DNA from: Flavobacterium ginsengisoli
GTDB lineage: Bacteria > Bacteroidota > Bacteroidia > Flavobacteriales > Flavobacteriaceae
Direction of reading: 5' to 3'
Length of the DNA: 64,000 nucleotides
NCBI RefSeq assembly: GCF_029625315.1
Contig: NZ_CP121110.1
Span: 3,853,001 to 3,917,000 of the forward strand
The position numbers and the translations under genes are program-made. Below, piece after piece: positions 59,248 to 64,000 of this stretch (positions are counted from its first letter, which is position 1; each line of letters begins with the position of its first letter). The notes below the pieces were generated by a model. It was not told the origin of the DNA, ran no database searches, and saw only the letters and a program-made list of their open reading frames with translations.

Positions 59248-59952
59248 TTAAGAACAGTATTTTGTTTTAAATTCCTGAGCATCTTTGTTTGATTTAAATT
59301 TTATTAAACTAAGACCTTCCTTGCATTCAATCTTTTTCTCTGCAATCAATTTTCCAACTAAAAATTCGAAAAGAATATAAGATCGATGTTCTTCATTAAT
59401 AAAATCTAAATATTCTTTTTTGAAGGGAATTTTTTCAGAGGAAATAATATGAATTAAAGTGTTTTGTAATTCGTCAAGATGGCGTTCTGAATTTAATTGA
59501 AAGTGTTTTTTAATTTTAATTCCGTTATGAGTAAATGAAATTAGATTTTCAATTCCATTTCCATACATTGGTCCAGATCTATAGTTTTGTGTTTTTTCTC
59601 CCGAGAAAGAATTTCCATAAATCGATAGATTTTCTAATTCTGTGTATTTGTATTCAATTTCATTTATCATTAATAAATCTTCCTGAAATGAAATTGTTCC
59701 TTCAAAATGACCATTAAGATTTTCGAATTCTGTTAATCTAATAATAGAACTTACTATCTGTAAGATCAAAGGAATTATCACAGGATAGTAATAATAATTG
59801 GGTAATTTATAATCTATTAAGCGTTCAATTAATAATGATATTAAAAAGTATAGTATGATTGCTCCAAAAGAAAAATAAGATAATTTTTCTGATTGAGTCA
59901 AATTGAAGAATTTGGTTTTTTCAGGAATAAAAATTGAAGCAGAAAAAAGCAT
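59248..59952 (-). CDS. Hypothetical membrane protein downstream of nadD
   Basis: 234 residues. Two membrane segments near the N-terminus (LSYFSFGAIILYFLISLLI and YYYPVIIPLILQIVSSII), then a soluble beta-rich region (HFEGTISFQEDLLMINEIEY) and a helical tail. Starts on the base next to the nadD stop, so it is the last gene of that transcript. It resembles PH-like membrane proteins in layout, but I recognise no family. Function unknown. Confidence 0.7.
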   Translation of the reverse strand: MLFSASIFIPEKTKFFNLTQSEKLSYFSFGAIILYFLISLLIERLIDYKLPNYYYYPVIIPLILQIVSSIIRLTEFENLNGHFEGTISFQEDLLMINEIEYKYTELENLSIYGNSFSGEKTQNYRSGPMYGNGIENLISFTHNGIKIKKHFQLNSERHLDELQNTLIHIISSEKIPFKKEYLDFINEEHRSYILFEFLVGKLIAEKKIECKEGLSLIKFKSNKDAQEFKTKYCS

Positions 59953-60534
59953 CTACTTCTTATAAAAATTATTATGATCAATATATTCCCAAACCTTTGA
60001 TGGCAATAAAGGCTGAATATTTTTACCTTCTTTAATGCTGTTTCTAATAAAAGTCGAAGAGATTTCTACAATTGGCGCATCTATAACATGAATTTTTGAA
60101 TGCGATTTTAACTCTACATTTTCAGGTTCATCAGAAATTCTCGGATACACATAAATATTATGGTTTTCTAGAATTACTTCATAGTTTCTCCATTTGTGAA
60201 GCGTTTTCAGATTGTCTTCGCCCATAATTAAAGAAAACTCATGATTTGGATATTTCTCTTGTAAATGTGCGAGTGTAATAACGGTATAACTCGGCTGAGG
60301 TAATTTAAATTCGATATCAGACGGTTTTATTTTCGGATAATCTTCTGTTGCCAGAAAAACCATTTGCAGGCGCTGTTGGTCGTCCAATAAAGTGGCTTTC
60401 TTTTTTAACGGATTATGAGGCGTGACCACCATCCAAATTTGATCTAAATCTGCAAACTCAGCCATATGATTGGCAATGATTAAATGACCGACATGAATGG
60501 GATTATATGTTCCGAAATATAGACCTATTTTCAT
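59953..60534 (-). CDS. nadD: Nicotinate-nucleotide adenylyltransferase
   Basis: Makes deamido-NAD (or NAD from NMN) from the mononucleotide and ATP. 193 residues. Class motifs: GLYFGTYNPIHVGHLIIA with the GTFNPxHxGH-type site, VVTPHNPLKKK, and late VEISSTFIRNSIKEG. It is convergent with the NAMPT operon, whose product NMN needs such an enzyme. Third gene of yicC-gmk-nadD, a usual order in Flavobacteria. No frameshift. Confidence 0.95.
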   Translation of the reverse strand: MKIGLYFGTYNPIHVGHLIIANHMAEFADLDQIWMVVTPHNPLKKKATLLDDQQRLQMVFLATEDYPKIKPSDIEFKLPQPSYTVITLAHLQEKYPNHEFSLIMGEDNLKTLHKWRNYEVILENHNIYVYPRISDEPENVELKSHSKIHVIDAPIVEISSTFIRNSIKEGKNIQPLLPSKVWEYIDHNNFYKK

Positions 60535-60540
60535 TTTGTA

Positions 60541-60644
60541 TAGTTTCGCAGAGAGTTGCTAAGATAGCACAAAGATTCGCAAAGTTTTATTTCAACTTGG
60601 CGAATCTTTGTGTTTTTTCTTTGTGTATCTCTGTGGAATAAAAA
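60541..60644. repeat. Hairpin repeat between gmk and nadD
   Basis: CACAAAGATTCGC pairs with GCGAATCTTTGTG around TTTTATTTC; part of the dispersed AAAGATTCGCAAAG family. Confidence 0.5.
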
Positions 60645-61218
60645 TTATTTACTAATGAAATCTTTCACTAATTGATGCGCTTCTTCAAGAGCAACAGGCA
60701 AATCATAGTTTTTAATAATCGCATCAAACTGTGGTGCTGTTGCCAATTCTACAGAAGCTTTTGCGATACGCATATTGATTTTGTCTTCACTTTCTGTAGA
60801 ACGTTGTTTTAATCGACGTTTTAATTCGTCAACACTTGGTGGTTTTACGAAAACCGCTAAAGTTTCTTCTGGAAATTTATGTTTAATACGAAGACCGCCA
60901 ACCACGTCAATATCAAAAATGACATTTTTTCCTAAAGCCCAGATTCTTTCAATCTCCGATTTTAAAGTTCCGTAGAAGTTATCACGATACACTTCTTCCC
61001 ATTCCAAGAAATCCTCCGCTTTAATGTGCTTTTTGAATTCTTCCAACGAAATGAAATAATAATCTTTTCCGTGTACTTCTTCGCCACGTGGCGCACGTGA
61101 TCTTTGCCGAAATCGAGAATTCAAGATTTAAATCTTCTTGACCTAATAAATGTTTTACGATAGTTGTCTTTCCTGAACCTGAGGGTGCCGAAAAAACAAT
61201 TAATTTTCCTTTGTTCAT
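60645..61218 (-). CDS. gmk: Guanylate kinase (frameshifted)
   Basis: Phosphorylates GMP to GDP. P-loop [20 protein letters not shown]-binding [15 protein letters not shown], and [11 protein letters not shown]. The frame changes near 61103: the coding strand has one extra base in GGCAAAGATC, so that the sequence LEFSISA runs on to SRAPRGEE after correction. Corrected length 190, normal. Not a GCWGC site. Lies between yicC and nadD in one transcript. Confidence 0.94.
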
Positions 61219-61290
61219 TGTGTATGCTTTAGGCTTTAAGCAGTGTACTCAAAGCTTTATTGTGTGTTGGATTTTGTGTCGCTTAAAGCT

Positions 61291-62150
61291 TTATAATACG
61301 TTTAAAACCTGCTCTTTAATCTTCTCCAATTCATCCTTCATCATCACAACCAATTTTTGCATTTGAGCATGATTCGATTTAGAACCCATTGTGTTGATTT
61401 CACGTCCCATTTCCTGAGTAATGAAACCAAGTTTTCTTCCGTTTGCTTCAGAACCATTAAGAGTTTCTATAAAGTAGTCTAAATGGTTTCCTAAACGAAC
61501 TTTTTCTTCGGTAATATCTAATTTCTCTAAATAATAGATTAATTCCTGTTCAAAACGGTTTTCGTCAACATTAACCTGTAATTCTGAAATTGCAGTCTGC
61601 AAACGATCTTTAATTGCTTGTACGCGTTCTGGATCAAGTGCCAGTGTATCGTTCATAAGCTGACGGATATTTCCAATTCGTAAATTGAATTCCTTTTCAA
61701 GAGATTCGCCTTCGTCTTTACGGAAATTTAAAATATTTTGAAGTGCTTCGTCTATAATAACCTGAATTTGATCCCAATCATCTTCATCAATTTCTTCACG
61801 TTCTGTTTTTAATGTATCTGGCATACGAACAGCCATTTTCATCAATTCAGTTTCATCTGCGTCAGGATTTACTTCTTTTAACTGGGCTATATAATATTTT
61901 ACAACAGGGACATTTACTTTAGTAGAAGTTTGTTCTGCGGTACTTTCTACATAGATCGCAAAATCAATTTTTCCTCTTTCTAGTTTTGTTGAAATAAGAG
62001 TTCTTAAACCAAGTTCCATTTCGCGGTAAACTGATGGCATTCTTACATTCAAATCTAAACCTTTCGAGTTTAGAGATTTTACTTCAACGGTAATTTTTTT
62101 GTAGGCAATTGCAAAGAAGCTTTGCCAAACCCTGTCATAGATTGTATCAT
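61291..62150 (-). CDS. YicC/YloC family endoribonuclease (frameshifted)
   Basis: RNA-degrading stress-linked protein of the YicC family. The true start is at 62150 (MIQSMTGFGKASLQ), the standard N-terminus of the family. A homopolymer at 62094-62100 has seven T on the plus strand where eight are needed; with eight the protein goes on PTKKITVEVKSLNSKGLD for 286 residues. The alternative start at 62172 in the other frame gives an atypical N-terminus. The C-terminus keeps FITQEMGREINTMGSKS. First gene of the gmk-nadD operon. Confidence 0.93.
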
Positions 62151-62169
62151 ATAATTGAGTATAAAGGCG

Positions 62170-62177
62170 CAAAGATA
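62170..62177 (-). promoter_or_regulatory. -7 box of the yicC operon
   Basis: Minus-strand TATCTTTG followed by GCGCC, 19 bases before the yicC start. Confidence 0.6.
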
Positions 62178-62245
62178 ATTAAAAGTTTAATGTCTTGCGT
62201 TGTAAATTGTGAATCAGTTTTATAGATCAAAATTTACGGTTATTC

Positions 62246-62593
62246 TTACGATAATGCTTTTATAACTTCGGCTACATTTTTTTGGCTGTTGCCGATGTAG
62301 ATTTTTCCGTCAATAATAAAAACCGGACGGCTTAAGAAAGTATAATGTTCTAGGATATATTTTTTAAAATCGGCCTCTGTCAATGATTGGTCTTTTAATC
62401 CCATTGATTTGTACAATTGAGCTTTTTTGCTAAATAATGCTTCGTAACTTCCAGAAAGTTTATGCATTTCATCCAATTGTTCTTCTGTAATTGGATCTTG
62501 TCTGATGTCTTGAAAAACAAGATTGTTTTCTGGAAGACTTTTAATGATTTTGCGACAAGTATCGCATGAAGCTAAATAATATATTTTGTTCAT
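62246..62593 (-). CDS. ArsC/Spx-family protein
   Basis: 115 residues, thioredoxin-like fold. N-terminal YYLASCDTCRKI carries the CxxC pair in the place of the ArsC/Spx catalytic Cys; FLSRPVFIIDGKIYIGN holds the family's RP motif. Members are arsenate reductases or redox-sensing Spx-like regulators; without ars neighbours, a general redox role is more likely. Single gene. No frameshift. Confidence 0.85.
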   Translation of the reverse strand: MNKIYYLASCDTCRKIIKSLPENNLVFQDIRQDPITEEQLDEMHKLSGSYEALFSKKAQLYKSMGLKDQSLTEADFKKYILEHYTFLSRPVFIIDGKIYIGNSQKNVAEVIKALS

Positions 62594-62672
62594 AATTTGA
62601 TAAATTTGTGAGAATGCAAAGAAAATCCATTTGGAACTTAAAAATGACTAATTTTAGAAAAAAAATAAAATT

Positions 62673-63128
62673 ATGAGTTCAGTTTTTGATGTGCAAAAAA
62701 CAATTAGAGAAATTCTTTTGAAAATCTTAGATAGTCATTCATTAGAACAATTAAACAAAATTCCAGATGGTTTTAGCAACAATATTATTTGGAATATAGG
62801 CCACTGTATTTCTTCGCAACAGGTTTTGGTCTATAAATTATCGGGTCTTCCAACAATGGTTTCTGAAGATTTCGTTAACAAATATAAAAAAGGGACCAAA
62901 CCAGAAGGAGATGTTTCTCAAGCTGAGGTTGATGAAATTAGAACATTGCTTTCAACAACATTAGAAAAAACAAAAAATGATTTTGAAAGCGGTCTGTTTG
63001 TTAATTATCATGAATACACTACCAGCGTCGGATTCACACTTCTTCATATTCAAGGGGCTTTAGATTTTAATAATTTTCATGAAGGACTTCATACTGGAGT
63101 TATAATGTCGTTAAGAAAATTTGTTTAA
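62673..63128 (+). CDS. DinB family protein (third in window)
   Basis: 151 residues, DinB_2-like bundle. Metal-site His in IIWNIGHCISSQQ and in LLHIQGALDFNNFHEGLHTG. Distinct from the two DinB genes near 3.2-4.3 kb. Convergent with the RlpA-like gene and followed by a strong terminator. Substrate unknown; relatives act in thiol-dependent detoxification. Confidence 0.85.
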   Translation: MSSVFDVQKTIREILLKILDSHSLEQLNKIPDGFSNNIIWNIGHCISSQQVLVYKLSGLPTMVSEDFVNKYKKGTKPEGDVSQAEVDEIRTLLSTTLEKTKNDFESGLFVNYHEYTTSVGFTLLHIQGALDFNNFHEGLHTGVIMSLRKFV

Positions 63129-63130
63129 AT

Positions 63131-63163
63131 AAAAAAATCCCGCTTTAAGCGGGATTTTTTTTT
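63131..63163. terminator. Bidirectional terminator
   Basis: AATCCCGCTT / AAGCGGGATT hairpin with T9 tail. Confidence 0.9.
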
Positions 63164-63650
63164 ATTCGATTATGGTTTCAATAGTGACCTTCATTGCGCC
63201 GGCTCCTTTATTTTTTGATATATCCATAAAAGCTCTTTTAGATAAATCAATTTCGCGGGTTTTTACAAAAGGGCCGCGGTCAGTAATTTTTACAATGACA
63301 AATTTGCCATTAGCTTCATTTGTTACTTTTACTCTTGTTCCAAAAGGAAGTTTTTTGTGAGCTGCAGTATAGCTGTTATTGTTGAATCGGCTTCCGTTAG
63401 CAGTTCTTTTTCCGTTAAAACGATCAGCGTAGTAGGAAGCGTGAGCGTTTTTCTTGTATGGTCTAAGTTTTAAACCTTTGTCTGTAAAGACAGAATCCGG
63501 TAAAGGGATAATAGTCGGTTTTACATTTTTAACAGTATCTTGAATGATTTTAGGTTCTGTTGTAGGTTTGGTCTGGCTTATAACATACGTAAAGCCGCTA
63601 ATTAAGGTTAAAGCGATTGTGGCGAATAAAATGTTTTTTTTATTTCTCAT
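63162..63650 (-). CDS. RlpA-like septal ring lytic transglycosylase family protein
   Basis: 162 residues. N-terminal hydrophobic anchor/signal (ILFATIALTLISGFTYVIS), a linker, then the double-psi beta-barrel: HASYYADRFNGKRTANGSRF, LPFGTRVKVTNEANGK and VIVKITDRGPFV with the catalytic-type Asp. RlpA-type proteins cut naked glycan strands at the septum. It lacks a SPOR domain, common for short Bacteroidetes forms. Terminators lie on both sides. No frameshift. Confidence 0.88.
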   Translation of the reverse strand: MRNKKNILFATIALTLISGFTYVISQTKPTTEPKIIQDTVKNVKPTIIPLPDSVFTDKGLKLRPYKKNAHASYYADRFNGKRTANGSRFNNNSYTAAHKKLPFGTRVKVTNEANGKFVIVKITDRGPFVKTREIDLSKRAFMDISKNKGAGAMKVTIETIIE

Positions 63651-63705
63651 GGGTTATTCTTTTTCAGACTTGGGGGGAGTTTGTACAAATAATGTGCCGA
63701 GATGA

Positions 63706-63732
63706 AAAAAGCCCTGTAGGAAGGGCTTTAAT
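63706..63732 (-). terminator. Terminator hairpin
   Basis: AAAGCCCTGTAGGAAGGGCTTT after the edge membrane-protein gene (minus strand). Confidence 0.7.
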
Positions 63733-63742
63733 TGGTGTTTTT

Positions 63743-64000
63743 TTAGAACCAAAGGTTCCAAGGGATTCTACTTAAAATAAGCAATAATCCTAATCCGTAA
63801 AAAATAGCAAAGGTTTTAAATTTAGCTTCACTATTGATTATTTTTTTATGTTTAGACCATCCAATAGTAATTAAGATGATAGCAATGATATTAATTAGAG
63901 GGTGCTCTAATGATGTTAGTCTTAATTCTGCATTAGACATTTGCCCGAATGCTCGCTTTTCCAAGTGGAGAAACAAAATATAAGATTAAGCCAATCAATA
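63743..64000 (-). CDS. Membrane protein, 5' end outside window (frameshifted)
   Basis: At least three membrane segments: LIGLILYFVSPLGKA at the window edge, then LINIIAIILITIGWSKHKK and TFAIFYGLGLLLILSRIPW. An extra base in GCTCGC (63951-63956) breaks the frame; removal gives PLGKAAFGQMSNAELRLTS, joining both parts. Looks like a small conserved integral membrane protein; family not certain. Runs off the right end. Confidence 0.8.

Noticed and set aside
62101..62172. Alternative YicC start in the other frame
   Set aside because: It gives an atypical N-terminus, while one added base in the T run yields the family start MIQSMTGFGKA.
1..64000. CRISPR arrays, tRNA or rRNA genes, transposases, prophage
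   Set aside because: Looked for on both strands; no regularly spaced repeats, cloverleaf genes or matching proteins were seen.

Overview
The window comes from a member of the Bacteroidota, most likely a Flavobacterium. The DNA is AT-rich, promoters fit the TTG-N19/20-TAnnTTTG pattern of this phylum, Shine-Dalgarno sequences are absent, there is a SusC/SusD pair with many secreted glycoside hydrolases, and thiL, lepA, pheS, gpsA, gmk and nadD are of Bacteroidetes type.

Layout. 1-1736: end of a sensor kinase and its NarL-type regulator. 1833-8437: thiL, two DinB proteins, a WYL regulator, a three-gene cassette (Lgt-like membrane protein, multi-Cys radical SAM protein, tiny membrane protein) and an outer-membrane barrel. 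8681-12702: lepA, a GG-leader peptide gene and two NUDIX-type regulators. 13294-39266: a xyloglucan utilization locus with susC, susD, a surface glycan-binding lipoprotein, GH2, GH31, GH97, GH3, GH39, GH3, GH5 with a BACON domain, an acetylesterase and GH95. Together these can deacetylate xyloglucan, cut its backbone and strip fucose, galactose, xylose and glucose. 39590-49945: housekeeping and small conserved genes (cvpA, pheS, PEP-mutase-like, ada, gpsA, alcohol dehydrogenase, DJ-1-like, LysR, a PKD lipoprotein). 50056-59203: an NrtR-type regulator, a double palindromic operator, and a tightly packed operon joining NAD salvage (PRPP synthetase, NAMPT) to ADP-ribose and RNA-phosphate handling (NADAR, macrodomain, KptA, phosphoesterase, ADP-ribosylglycohydrolase), plus a vWA protein, a PurA-like enzyme and two unknowns. 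59248-62150: yicC-gmk-nadD operon with a downstream unknown gene. 62246-64000: ArsC-like, DinB, RlpA-like and a membrane protein running off the edge.

Quality. About 28 single-base indels break at least 19 genes. Sixteen of them are extra bases that, when removed, restore both the reading frame and a GCWGC pentamer. Eight are shortened homopolymers. I treat these as consensus errors, probably long-read errors made worse by a modified GCWGC motif. The broken genes are reported as single reconstructed CDSs, and their lengths all return to multiples of three.

The strongest candidates for something not fully described are the NrtR-controlled NAD/ADP-ribose operon with its two operators 52 bp apart, and the Lgt-like plus Tes-like radical SAM cassette. 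A GG-leader peptide gene shares its promoter and start of transcript with susC. No tRNA, rRNA, CRISPR array, transposase or phage gene was seen.
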